NCBI GenBank assembly: GCA_963843465.1 | Contig: CAWJKP010000005.1 | Location: forward strand, 372,001-436,000 | DNA: 64,000 nt | Source: CAWJKP01 sp963843465 | Lineage (GTDB): Bacteria > Planctomycetota > Planctomycetia > Pirellulales > Thermoguttaceae | Reading direction: 5' to 3' | Shown: positions 39,828 to 49,523 of the stretch, in pieces | How positions within the stretch are numbered: the first letter of the stretch is position 1 | How the letters are laid out: each line of letters starts with the position of its first letter | Notes under the pieces: generated by a model | Databases searched by the model: none | Told to the model about the DNA's origin: nothing | Seen by the model: only the letters and a program-made list of their open reading frames with translations | Made by a program: the position numbers and the translations under genes

Positions 39828-41042
39828 ATGTTCTTCCGAGTTGTAACGGCCATCCGTGGCCCGGTCCTCGCGGCGGCCGCGACCCTGGCAGTCTTGTTCT
39901 CCGGCAGTCTCGCCGCCCAGGAACCCGTCGGGGAGCCGGTCGTGCCGTGGCGGACCCCGCAGGCTGCCGAGCCGGCCGCCGCTTTCGAGTCCCGCCAGGG
40001 GCCCGCGATGGCGGCCCTGCTGGCAAAATCGGGCGGAAGCCTGCAAACCCAGCAGGCGGTGGATGCGGCCCTGGACTGGATCGCGCGGCATCAGAACCCC
40101 GACGGCAGTTGGTTCCTCGACTATCACCAGAGATGCCGGGGGCCAGGCTGCACCGGGCCGGGCAGCTTCAATGCACCCGGCGCGGCCACCGGCTTGGCCT
40201 TGCTCCCCTTCCTCGCCCGCGGGCATACCCACCAGGCTCAAGGGCCCTTTCGGCAGGTCGTCTACAATGGCCTCACCTGGCTCCTCGTCCATCAGCAGCC
40301 GACGGGCGACCTCTCGGTGACCGGCGGGCAAACGCAAATGTACTCGCACGCCATCGCCACCATCGCGCTGGGCGAAGCCTACGGCATGACTCACGACCTG
40401 CGCCTGCAACTGCCGGCCGTGGCCGCGCTGCGCTTCATCGTGGCGGGCCAGGACAAGCAAAGCGGCGGCTGGTGGTACACGTATCGCATGGCCGGCGGCG
40501 ACACGTCGGTCTTCGGCTGGCAGTTGACGGCCTTGGAGACCGCCAGGAAGGCCGGCCTCGATCCGGGCCGCTCGACCTTCGAGCTGGCCAGGAAGTGGCT
40601 GGAGGGAGTGAGCCACGGCAACTCCAAGGGACTCTTCTCCTACCGGCCCGACCAACAGCCCAGCATAAGCATGACCGCCGTGGGCTTGCTCGACACGCAG
40701 TATCTGGGCGCTGGCCGCGACGACCTGCGAGTCGCCGAAGGGACGCGGTTCCTCATGGCCCATCTACCCGACCTGGCACACCGCGACAACTACTACTGGT
40801 ACTACTCGACCCAGGCGATGCACAACCTGGCTGGCCAACAGTGGGATCAATGGAACGAGGCGATGCGCAAGGTGCTGCTCCAGACCCAATCGCACGGTCC
40901 CGGTTGCGCCGCCGGCAGTTGGGACCCCCTCCAGCCGGTGGCCGACCCCTGGTCCGCCCAGGGCGGACGCCTGATGACGACCAGCCTGGCTACGCTCACG
41001 CTGGAGGTCTACTACCGCTACGCCCCGCTGTACGATCGGTAG
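39828..41042 (+). CDS. Secreted prenyltransferase/squalene-cyclase-fold protein
   Basis: 404 residues. ATG at 39828 with a GGAGGATTC element upstream; signal peptide to about SLAAQEP. The mature part has repeated alpha/alpha-toroid motifs: QQAVDAALDWIARHQNPDGS, PGAATGLALLPFLARGHTHQ, QTQMYSHAIATIALGEAYGM, SGGWWYTYRMAGGDTSVFGW, SISMTAVGLLDTQYLGAGRD, YYWYYSTQAMHNLAGQQW. These are typical of planctomycete exported proteins annotated as prenyltransferase or squalene oxidase repeat. The DxDD motif of true class II cyclases is not obvious, so catalysis is doubtful. It may be a structural or binding protein. Confidence 0.83.
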   Translation: MFFRVVTAIRGPVLAAAATLAVLFSGSLAAQEPVGEPVVPWRTPQAAEPAAAFESRQGPAMAALLAKSGGSLQTQQAVDAALDWIARHQNPDGSWFLDYHQRCRGPGCTGPGSFNAPGAATGLALLPFLARGHTHQAQGPFRQVVYNGLTWLLVHQQPTGDLSVTGGQTQMYSHAIATIALGEAYGMTHDLRLQLPAVAALRFIVAGQDKQSGGWWYTYRMAGGDTSVFGWQLTALETARKAGLDPGRSTFELARKWLEGVSHGNSKGLFSYRPDQQPSISMTAVGLLDTQYLGAGRDDLRVAEGTRFLMAHLPDLAHRDNYYWYYSTQAMHNLAGQQWDQWNEAMRKVLLQTQSHGPGCAAGSWDPLQPVADPWSAQGGRLMTTSLATLTLEVYYRYAPLYDR

Positions 41043-41185
41043 CTGATGTGGTAGCAAAAGGCCCTTACGATATACTGTTAGTGGACTTATCGCTTTCCGG
41101 ACGCTACAATGACCTTAGTAAAGACGTGATTGTTTGTCAAGTTAGTGATCATTAACCGCCATCCTCGGTGGGCTTCAGGGCCCCT

Positions 41186-42916
41186 ATGAACGATCCGTCC
41201 AAGCTCAGCAGCGTGGAGAAGGTCAAGTTGTCCAGCGACTCCCTGCGCGGGAGTATCGCCGCGGAATTGGTCAACGAGCGGCCGGATTTCGAGGAACAGA
41301 CCGCCCAACTGCTGAAACATCACGGCATGTACCAGCAAGACGACCGCGATCGGCGCAACGCCCGAGGCCCGGACGGCAAGAAGTTGGGCAAAGTCTGGTT
41401 GCTGATGGTGCGGCTGAAGATTCCCGGGGGCGTGCTCAACCACGAGCAGCTCTTGGCGCAGTTGAACCTCTGCGAGAGCCTGGGCAACAGCACGCTGCGA
41501 ATTACCAACCGGCAGGACTTCCAGCTTCACGGCACGCTGAAGAAGAACGTGCGGAAGGTGATCCGGCGGATCAACGAGGTGCAGTTGACGACCCTGGGGG
41601 GCTGCGGCGACGTGGAGCGGAACGTGCTCTGCTGCCCGGCGCCCTACCGCAGCGATCCGGTACACGCCGAGATGCAGGAGATGGCGCGGCGGATCTCGGC
41701 CCACTTGCTGCCGCGGACGCCCGCCTACCACGAGATCTGGCTGAGCGATCCCGAGGGTGGCCCGCCGCAGCTTTGCGGCGGCGGTTCCAACGGCCAGCCG
41801 GTCGAGCCGATTTACGGCAGCGGGTACCTGCCGCGAAAGTTCAAGACGGCGGTGGCGCTGCCCGGCGACAATTGCGTCAACGTTTACGCCAACGACCTCG
41901 GTTTCCTGGCGATCTGCGAGAACTATCGCATCGTGGGCTACAACGTGCTGGTCGGGGGCGGCTTCGGCGTGACGCCCAGCGACAAGAAGACCTTCCCGGC
42001 GATTGCCAAGAAGCTCTGTTTCGTCGCGCCGGACGAGGTGCTGCCGGTGGCCGAGGCGGTGGTCAAGGTCTTTCGCGACCACGGCAACCGCGAAGACCGC
42101 AAGCGGGCACGGCTGAAGTACCTGATCGCCGATTGGGGGCTGGAGGCGTTCCGGGCCAAGGTCGAGGCGACCTTCGGCCGCCCGCTCTGTGGGCCGCGCG
42201 ACGACAACGTCTGGGGCTTCGACGACCACATCGGCTGGAGCGACCAGGGCGACGGCAAGTTTTTTTTCGGGCTGAACGTGGAGAACGGGCGGATACTGGA
42301 CCGCGAAGGTTTCACGCTCAAGACGGCCATCCGCCAGATCTGCCACAAGTACCGGCCCGGAATCCGGCTGACAGCCCACCAGAGCATACTCTTCACCGAC
42401 CTCAATCCGTGGGACTGTGCGGGCGTGGAGGAGATCCTCCGCAGCAACGGGGTGAAGCTGGACGACGAGGTATCCACGGTTCGCCGCTGGTCGATGGCCT
42501 GCGTGGCTCTGCCCACCTGCCCGCTGGCCGTGACCGAGAGCGAGCGGGTGTTGCCGGGGGTGTTGGACCAGTTGGAGGTCGAGCTGGCCCGTCTCGGCCT
42601 GGACAGCGAGAAGTTCACCGTCCGCATGACCGGCTGTCCCAACGGTTGTGCGCGGCCCTACAACGCCGACGTGGGCCTGGTGGGCCGGACGCTGGGCAAG
42701 TACACGATCTATCTCGGCGGCCGGCTGTTGGGCAACCGGCTGGGTTGGGTCTACAAGGAGCTGGTGCCCTTGGACCAGATCGTGCCCACGCTGGTTCCCG
42801 TGTTCGCCTGCTTCAAGCAGGAACAGCAGGGCCGCGAAACGCTGGGCGACTTCTGCCACCGCAAGGGCCGCGACGCGCTGCTGGCCTGGGCGGAAGCGTT
42901 TGCGGCGAAGGCGTAG
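41186..42916 (+). CDS. Assimilatory sulfite (or nitrite) reductase, sirohaem/[4Fe-4S] protein
   Basis: 576 residues from the ATG at 41186; a GTG at 41168 is an alternative. The haemoprotein subunit has two pseudo-symmetric halves. The [4Fe-4S]/sirohaem cysteines are at 439, 445, 484 and 488 in ACVALPTC and TGCPNGC, with CPLAVTESER following. Sirohaem-pocket sequence TLRITNRQDFQLHG lies early (about residue 95), and CGDVERNVLCCPAPYRSDPV and YLPRKFKTAVALPGDNCVNV are as in plant-type SiR and CysI. TGCPNGCARPY favours sulfite reductase over nitrite reductase. It reduces sulfite to sulfide for cysteine synthesis with ferredoxin or a flavoprotein partner. No partner gene is adjacent. Confidence 0.92.
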   Translation: MNDPSKLSSVEKVKLSSDSLRGSIAAELVNERPDFEEQTAQLLKHHGMYQQDDRDRRNARGPDGKKLGKVWLLMVRLKIPGGVLNHEQLLAQLNLCESLGNSTLRITNRQDFQLHGTLKKNVRKVIRRINEVQLTTLGGCGDVERNVLCCPAPYRSDPVHAEMQEMARRISAHLLPRTPAYHEIWLSDPEGGPPQLCGGGSNGQPVEPIYGSGYLPRKFKTAVALPGDNCVNVYANDLGFLAICENYRIVGYNVLVGGGFGVTPSDKKTFPAIAKKLCFVAPDEVLPVAEAVVKVFRDHGNREDRKRARLKYLIADWGLEAFRAKVEATFGRPLCGPRDDNVWGFDDHIGWSDQGDGKFFFGLNVENGRILDREGFTLKTAIRQICHKYRPGIRLTAHQSILFTDLNPWDCAGVEEILRSNGVKLDDEVSTVRRWSMACVALPTCPLAVTESERVLPGVLDQLEVELARLGLDSEKFTVRMTGCPNGCARPYNADVGLVGRTLGKYTIYLGGRLLGNRLGWVYKELVPLDQIVPTLVPVFACFKQEQQGRETLGDFCHRKGRDALLAWAEAFAAKA

Positions 42917-42917
42917 T

Positions 42918-42972
42918 CGTACTCGTCACGCTCCGCGTGACGCGCGTCCTCAGGCGGAGCGTGAGGAGTACG
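42918..42972. repeat. CGTACTC(C/G)TCACGCTCCGC palindromic repeat
   Basis: 19-base arms at 42918-42936 and 42954-42972, one mismatch between arms. Same family as the inner palindrome translated inside macB at 34635-34689. It begins 2 bases after the sulfite reductase stop codon. Confidence 0.88.
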
Positions 42973-43177
42973 GTTTGTCGCCATGACCCGCATTGTAGAG
43001 CTGTGTTCCGCCGCCAACGAACTCCACAATGATTCGGAGCTGCGGGGATTTGTGAGAATGCCGGCAGCGATTCCGGCCCCGCTTGCCGCGATCCCTCAGA
43101 CGAGGTAAAATGCGACTTGTTGGCATCCCTATATTCGGCCGCCGAGGCCGCCTTTGATTCTATTGCCGGAACTGATC

Positions 43178-43630
43178 ATGACCTCTAGCCACGACACCTT
43201 GGCGGCGCTTGCGACCGTCTCGACCGAGGCGGAAGCACAGTTGATGGTCAACATGTTGAATGACCGCGGTATCACTGCGGTCGCAACTGGCGGGTTCACG
43301 TCGCAGCTTCTGCCTGGAGCGCAAGGAGTGGTTCGAGTGCTGGTCAAGCAAGAGAGCCTGCCGGTTGCCCAGTCGGTGCTCGCGGAGCATGAAAAGGAGC
43401 GCTGTTCTTGGGAATTGGCCGACGAAAACAGTGAGCCGTCGGGGTACGAGCCGAGACTAACCAAGTTTTTGATCCGGTGTCTGCTAATCATAGGCTTGAT
43501 TTACATCGTCGGCGCTCTGGTGGCTTTGGGCATGGGAGAAAACGGGATAGGTGGTCTTGCGGCGCTTGCCGTCGCAGTGCTTCTCCTAGCAGCCATTCTG
43601 ACACGCCGGTGGTGGTCCCTCAAAGTTTAA
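43178..43630 (+). CDS. DUF2007-type putative signalling domain with C-terminal membrane helices
   Basis: 150 residues from the ATG at 43178; an in-frame start at 43154 (MILLPELIMTSS) is possible. The N-terminal part TLAALATVSTEAEAQLMVNM, LNDRGITAVATGGFTSQLLP and VRVLVKQESLPVAQSVLAEH is the DUF2007 fold (putative signal-transducing, ACT-like). The C-terminus has two membrane helices (LIRCLLIIGLIYIVGALVAL, GLAALAVAVLLLAAILTRRW). The biochemical role of DUF2007 is not established. It lies 110 bases upstream of the kdp genes on the same strand but is separated from them by a repeat, so a link is unproven. Confidence 0.75.
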   Translation: MTSSHDTLAALATVSTEAEAQLMVNMLNDRGITAVATGGFTSQLLPGAQGVVRVLVKQESLPVAQSVLAEHEKERCSWELADENSEPSGYEPRLTKFLIRCLLIIGLIYIVGALVALGMGENGIGGLAALAVAVLLLAAILTRRWWSLKV

Positions 43631-43671
43631 TCACTATGCGTGTCAGCGAGAATGGTTCGTCTATCCTGGTT

Positions 43672-43712
43672 CCCCCTCACCCCAACCCTCTCCCGGAGGG
43701 GGAGGGGAAATC
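43672..43712. repeat. CCCTCACCCCAACCCTCTCCC repeat (copy 1)
   Basis: A short hairpin CCCTCTCCCGGAGGGGGAGGG preceded by CCCCTCACCCCAAC. Related copies lie at 55262-55302 (reverse), 56568-56604 and, degenerate, at 57920-57945 and 62865-62892. Confidence 0.75.
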
Positions 43713-43740
43713 GCACTACTAACGGCTGGGAGACTGCTTG

Positions 43741-43824
43741 ATGTCGGACCTCGTGTTCCTCGCGGTAACCGTGGCGTTCTTTGTCCTCGCCTGGGGCTAC
43801 GTCAAGGCTTGCGAGCGATTCTGA
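43741..43824 (+). CDS. 27-residue membrane mini-protein of the kdp operon
   Basis: Open frame MSDLVFLAVTVAFFVLAWGY then VKACERF, a single hydrophobic helix. It lies 11 bases upstream of kdpF. Similar tiny reading frames of the form FLxxTxxFFxLxWxYxxxCxxL precede kdpF in kdp operons of several phyla, as far as I recall, and are usually left unannotated. It is probably translated and may be a further small subunit or regulator of the Kdp complex; that role is inference from position and composition. Confidence 0.7.
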   Translation: MSDLVFLAVTVAFFVLAWGYVKACERF

Positions 43825-43835
43825 AAGGGAATTTC

Positions 43836-43925
43836 ATGGACTTCGAGTACCTGCTGGGGGCCGTCCTGACGGTGGCCCTGACGATCTACCTGGTCTATGC
43901 CCTGGTGCGACCCGAGCATTTCTGA
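43836..43925 (+). CDS. kdpF: KdpF, small subunit of the Kdp potassium ATPase
   Basis: 29 residues: MDFEYLLGAVLTVALTIYLV then YALVRPEHF. One membrane helix followed by the conserved YALVRPE(R/H)F tail that defines KdpF. AAAGGG lies 8-12 bases before the ATG. KdpF stabilises the KdpABC complex in the inner membrane. The stop at 43923-43925 is separated from kdpA by a palindromic repeat. Confidence 0.93.
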   Translation: MDFEYLLGAVLTVALTIYLVYALVRPEHF

Positions 43926-43974
43926 AAAGGGGTGTCCATGACCGTCAGTCGACACACAGCCGGCGTGGCCGCCG

Positions 43975-44108
43975 GGGTAACCCCGATTATTCACGGCCAG
44001 GACGATCGCCGCGCAGAGTGCGCAATCGTAACCCGAAGCGTAAGCGAGGCCAACTCCTTAGCCGCCCTCGCTTACGCTTCGGGTTACGATGGAGCGGTGA
44101 AAAATCCG
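43975..44108. repeat. Palindromic repeat between kdpF and kdpA (copy 3 of the GATTATTCACGGCC family)
   Basis: The GATTATTCACGGCC marker at about 43985 is followed by perfect 25-base arms (ATCGTAACCCGAAGCGTAAG... at 44025-44049 and complement 44066-44090). The whole insert is flanked by a diverged duplication of the kdpF end and kdpA start: GAGCATTTCTGA...ATGACCGTCA at 43914-43947 and again at 44122-44155. Confidence 0.88.
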
Positions 44109-44145
44109 GGCTAACGGAGCGGAGCATTTCTGAGAAGGTAGAAGC

Positions 44146-45879
44146 ATGACCGTCAACGGCTGGCTGCAAATTGCCGTTTTCTTCCTGGCCGTCCTCGCGC
44201 TGACCAGGCCCCTGGGCGTCTACATGTATCGCGTCTTCGAGAGCGACGAGCCGCCGCTGGGGCGGCTGTTGGGGCCGATCGAGCGGCTCCTCTACCGGCT
44301 TTGCGGCGTCGACCCGAAACGCGAGCAGAGCTGGCAGATGTATGCCTTCTCGCTGCTGATCTTCAGCCTCCTGGGCATGGTGGTGCTTTACGCCCTGCAG
44401 CGGACCCAGCAATTCCTGCCTCTCAATCCCCAGGTGAACGGTAAAAAGCTCGGGCCGGTCGCCGCCGACCTGGCCTTCAATACGGCCGCCAGTTTCACCA
44501 CCAACACCAACTGGCAGGCCTATACGCCCGAGAGCACCATGAGCTACCTGACGCAGATGGCCGGCCTGGCCTGGCACAATTTCACGTCCGCCGCCGCAGG
44601 CATCGCCGTGGCGCTGGGCATGGCCCGCGGATTTACCCGCAACCTCAAGCCGGACCAGCCGCGGACCATCGGCAACTTCTGGGTCGACCTGCTGCGTTCG
44701 ACGCTCTACCTGCTGCTGCCGATCAGCGTCGTCGGCGCCTTGGTGTTGGCCGGTCTGGGCGTGATCCAGAACTTCTCGCCCTACTTGGAAGTGACCACGC
44801 TGGAAGGCGCCAAGCAGACCATCGCCATGGGGCCGGTCGCCTCCCAGGAGGTGATCAAGGAGCTGGGCACCAACGGCGGCGGCTTCTTCAACGCCAACAG
44901 CGCCCATCCCTTCGAGAACCCGACCCCGCTGACCAACTTCCTGGAAATGATCCTGATCTTCCTGATCCCCGCCGGGCTGACCTACATGTACGGCCGGATG
45001 ACCAAGGATCAGAAGCAAGGCTGGTGCATCTTCGCCGCGATGTCGGTGCTCTTCCTGGCCGGCGTGGTCACGGCCTATTGGGCCGAATCCATGCCCAACC
45101 CCGCTTTGCGCGGCCTGCCGGTCAACCAGTCCGCCGGCAACTACGAGGGCAAGGAAACGCGGTTCGGAGTGGCCAATTCGGCCCTCTGGGCCACGATCAC
45201 CACCGACACCTCCTGCGGGGCCGTCAACGCCATGCACGACAGCTTCAATCCACTGGGCGGATTGGTGCCGCTGGTGAACATCAAGCTCGGCGAGGTGATC
45301 TTCGGCGGCGTCGGCGTGGGCCTGACCGGCATGTTGATCTTCGTCGTGCTCTCGGTCTTCATCGCCGGGTTGATGGTCGGCCGCACGCCGGAGTACCTGG
45401 GCAAGAAGATCGAGACCCGGGAGGTCAAGTACGCCATGGTCTACGCGCTGATCTTCGGCCTGTTCATCCTGGGCTTCGCCGGCTGGGCGGCCGTCACGCC
45501 CTACGGGACCGACTCTCGCAACAACTTCGGCCCGCACGGCCTGAGCGAGATCCTTTACGCCTACACCAGCGCCTGCGGCAACAACGGCTCGGCCTTCGCC
45601 GGGCTGAATGCCAACACGCCTTGGTGGAACGTCACGCTGGGCCTGACGATGCTCGCCGGCCGCTTCCTGATGATCGTGCCCGTGCTGGCCATCGCCGGGT
45701 CGATGGTCGGCAAGAAGACGGTCCCCGCCGGCCTGGGAACGTTCCCCACCAACGGCCCACTGTTCACCGTGCTCTTGTTGGGCGTGGTGATCATCGTCGG
45801 CGCCCTGACGTTTTTCCCGGCGCTGACCCTCGGTCCGATCCTGGAGCAGTTTTCAGCGCACGCGGGAAAACTTTACTAG
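44146..45879 (+). CDS. kdpA: KdpA, potassium-binding and channel subunit
   Basis: 577 residues, normal family length, about ten membrane helices. The start at 44146 (MTVNGWLQIAVFFLAVLALT) is preceded by GAGAAGGTAGAAGC. It contains the K+ selectivity-loop regions of the four pore repeats, for example NTAASFTTNTNWQAY, ELGTNGGGFFNANSAHPFEN, TSCGAVNAMHDSFNPLGG and TSACGNNGSAFAGLNANTPW. KdpA takes up K+ with high affinity, and the ion passes through a tunnel to KdpB. A second ATGACCGTCA at 43938 is a remnant of duplication around the upstream repeat and is not the start. Confidence 0.97.
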   Translation: MTVNGWLQIAVFFLAVLALTRPLGVYMYRVFESDEPPLGRLLGPIERLLYRLCGVDPKREQSWQMYAFSLLIFSLLGMVVLYALQRTQQFLPLNPQVNGKKLGPVAADLAFNTAASFTTNTNWQAYTPESTMSYLTQMAGLAWHNFTSAAAGIAVALGMARGFTRNLKPDQPRTIGNFWVDLLRSTLYLLLPISVVGALVLAGLGVIQNFSPYLEVTTLEGAKQTIAMGPVASQEVIKELGTNGGGFFNANSAHPFENPTPLTNFLEMILIFLIPAGLTYMYGRMTKDQKQGWCIFAAMSVLFLAGVVTAYWAESMPNPALRGLPVNQSAGNYEGKETRFGVANSALWATITTDTSCGAVNAMHDSFNPLGGLVPLVNIKLGEVIFGGVGVGLTGMLIFVVLSVFIAGLMVGRTPEYLGKKIETREVKYAMVYALIFGLFILGFAGWAAVTPYGTDSRNNFGPHGLSEILYAYTSACGNNGSAFAGLNANTPWWNVTLGLTMLAGRFLMIVPVLAIAGSMVGKKTVPAGLGTFPTNGPLFTVLLLGVVIIVGALTFFPALTLGPILEQFSAHAGKLY

Positions 45880-45882
45880 AAG

Positions 45883-45954
45883 AGGTCTTAGGTCTTGGGG
45901 TCTTAGGACTTAGGTCTGAGACCCAAGACCCAAGACCCAAGACCCAAGACCTGA
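45883..45954. repeat. Inverted heptamer tract between kdpA and kdpB (GACCCAA / TTGGGTC)
   Basis: AGGTCTTAGGTCTTGGGGTC units are followed by four tandem GACCCAA units. The two halves are largely complementary and could form a hairpin in the mRNA between the kdpA stop and the kdpB start. Confidence 0.8.
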
Positions 45955-45960
45955 TTGACA

Positions 45961-48012
<2,052 letters not shown>

Positions 48013-48108
48013 TAAGGGATAAGGGATAAGAGATAAGGGATTTGAGATTTGAGATTGCCGATTTGGGATTCCAATCCAAAATCTAAAATCCAAAATCCAA
48101 AATGTTGG
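48013..48108. repeat. Heptamer tract between kdpB and kdpC (GGGATAA / AAAATCC)
   Basis: Tandem GGGATAA-type units change into GGGATTTGAGATTTGAGATT, then after a short spacer into AATCCAAAATCTAAAATCC, which is roughly complementary. Same class as the tracts at 3053-3133 and 15794-15838. Confidence 0.8.
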
Positions 48109-48118
48109 GAGGGTTCTC

Positions 48119-49114
48119 ATGTCGCGGGAAACGCTGATTGCCCTGCGGGCTGTGATCGTCACGCTGCTGCTGACCGGCCTGATCTACCCGGTCGTGATGA
48201 CCGGCTTGGCCCAGGCCATCTTCCCCTGGCAGGCCAACGGCAGCCTGGCCAGGGACGAGGAGAACAAGGTGGTGGGCTCGGAGCTGATCGGGCAGAGCTT
48301 CACCGGGGCGGCCTACTTTCAGCCGCGGCCCTCGGCCGCCGGCTCGGGATACGACGCGAGTTCCTCGGGCGCGTCGAACTTCGGCCCCACCTCGTACGCG
48401 CTGCGCGACCGCGTGGCGCGGCAGCTCGGCCCGATCGTGACCTATGCGGGTGGTCCCAACAAGGGCCGGCTCGTGGCTCCCAACGTCGAGAGTTGGTTCC
48501 AGAAGGACCGCTTCGGCGGCAAGCCGGGGATCGTGGCCCAATGGGCCGCCGCGCACCCGGACATCGCCCAGAACTGGGTCAAAGCCGACAAGCTCAAGTC
48601 CGACCACGTAGCCGCCTGGCAGGAGACCCACCCCATTGCAGTGGGCGATTGGGTCCAGTACAGCGGCACGCGGGAGCCCAAGCCCGAGGACCTGGCCGTG
48701 CCCTTTTTCGCTTGGTTCTCCCGGTTCAATCCCGGGGTCTTCCCCAGCATCGTGGAACAGAAGACGGCGAACGGGAAGACCGTGAAGGCGGTCGAGATCG
48801 TAAAAGAAGGTTCGGACATCCAGTCGATCTTCTTCGACATGTGGTTGACGGCCCATCCGCAGGCCGAGCTGACGCCAGTCCCCGCCGACGCAGTGACCGC
48901 CTCCGCCTCGGGTCTGGATCCCGACATTACGCTGGAGAACGCCTTGGCGCAGATTCCCCGGATCGCGGAGGCCCGAAACCTCGATGCCCAACGGATCCGC
49001 GGCATGTTGGACGCCAACCTCGAAGGCCGCGACCTGGGCTTTCTCGGCGAGCCGCGGGTCAACGTGCTGCAAGTGAACCTGGCGCTGAACAGCCTGTTCG
49101 GCCGGCCGAATTAA
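48119..49114 (+). CDS. kdpC: KdpC, long form with internal insertion
   Basis: 331 residues; classical KdpC is about 190. The N-terminal helix (LRAVIVTLLLTGLIYPVVMT) and VVGSELIGQSFTGAAYFQPR match the family, as does the C-terminus VTASASGLDPDITLENALAQ, ARNLDAQRIRGMLDANLEGR, NVLQVNLALNSLFGRPN. Between SYALRDRV (about residue 100) and SASGLDPDI (about 262) lies an extra segment of some 140-150 residues (VESWFQKDRFGGKPGIVAQW, DIAQNWVKADKLKSDHVAAW, FFAWFSRFNPGVFPSIVEQK) facing the periplasm. Long KdpC forms occur in other planctomycetes, as far as I recall. KdpC stabilises KdpB and may aid ATP binding. GGGAGGG lies before the start. Confidence 0.93.
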   Translation: MSRETLIALRAVIVTLLLTGLIYPVVMTGLAQAIFPWQANGSLARDEENKVVGSELIGQSFTGAAYFQPRPSAAGSGYDASSSGASNFGPTSYALRDRVARQLGPIVTYAGGPNKGRLVAPNVESWFQKDRFGGKPGIVAQWAAAHPDIAQNWVKADKLKSDHVAAWQETHPIAVGDWVQYSGTREPKPEDLAVPFFAWFSRFNPGVFPSIVEQKTANGKTVKAVEIVKEGSDIQSIFFDMWLTAHPQAELTPVPADAVTASASGLDPDITLENALAQIPRIAEARNLDAQRIRGMLDANLEGRDLGFLGEPRVNVLQVNLALNSLFGRPN

Positions 49115-49189
49115 GTTGGACAACATCTCCGCCTGCTCTGCGATACGACCCTTGCCAGAGACGCCGGTAGCGGTCATAATAGGCGATTA

Positions 49190-49417
49190 TTGTGCCGCCT
49201 AATGCCGTACCTCCGGGTGCGGGAGCGGGGGAACCACTGAGTTGACGTGGAGCACAAGGACTTCTTCAGGTCAACTCCGGGCGCAGGCCCCACGGAGAAC
49301 CGCGATCGAGGAGCCACCGGTCGATCTGCGACCGGCCGGGGAACGTCTTTCGATCGATGGCCTCCCTGGCGCCGGGGCACTTTCAAGCCCTAGCCCGTCA
49401 GCTAACCTCGTCGGCCA
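49190..49417 (+). promoter_or_regulatory. ydaO-yuaA (cyclic di-AMP) riboswitch
   Basis: Family landmarks appear in order. TGCCGCCTAAT is at about 49192. GGGGGAACCA is at 49227-49236. A stem GAGTTGAC (49239-49246) pairs with GTCAACTC (49270-49277). A longer-than-usual middle region follows. The 3' signature CCGTCAGCTAACCTCG is at 49395-49410, followed by TCGGC, which can pair back to the 5' GCCGC. The ydaO class binds cyclic di-AMP and usually turns off K+ uptake and cell-wall genes. It lies about 110 bases before the permease start at 49524 and after kdpC. No clear intrinsic terminator follows, so control may be translational or through another terminator type. Confidence 0.85.
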
Positions 49418-49523
49418 AGCGCGACACAGGGTCGCGTTCCCATTGAAAGGGCCTTCGCCTTCGTCAGCGCCGTCGAAGTGCCCGTGGTACTTTAGCGCTT
49501 GGGATGGCAAGGGCTCGATTTCC

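Noticed and set aside
43932..44114. A 60-residue open frame between kdpF and kdpA
   Set aside because: It is a translation of the palindromic repeat; its ATG is the duplicated kdpA start sequence.
49242..49523. Upstream extension of the permease gene to 49242
   Set aside because: The region is the riboswitch aptamer; its translation is Arg/Pro-rich and unlike a permease N-terminus. The ATG at 49524 precedes the first conserved helices.
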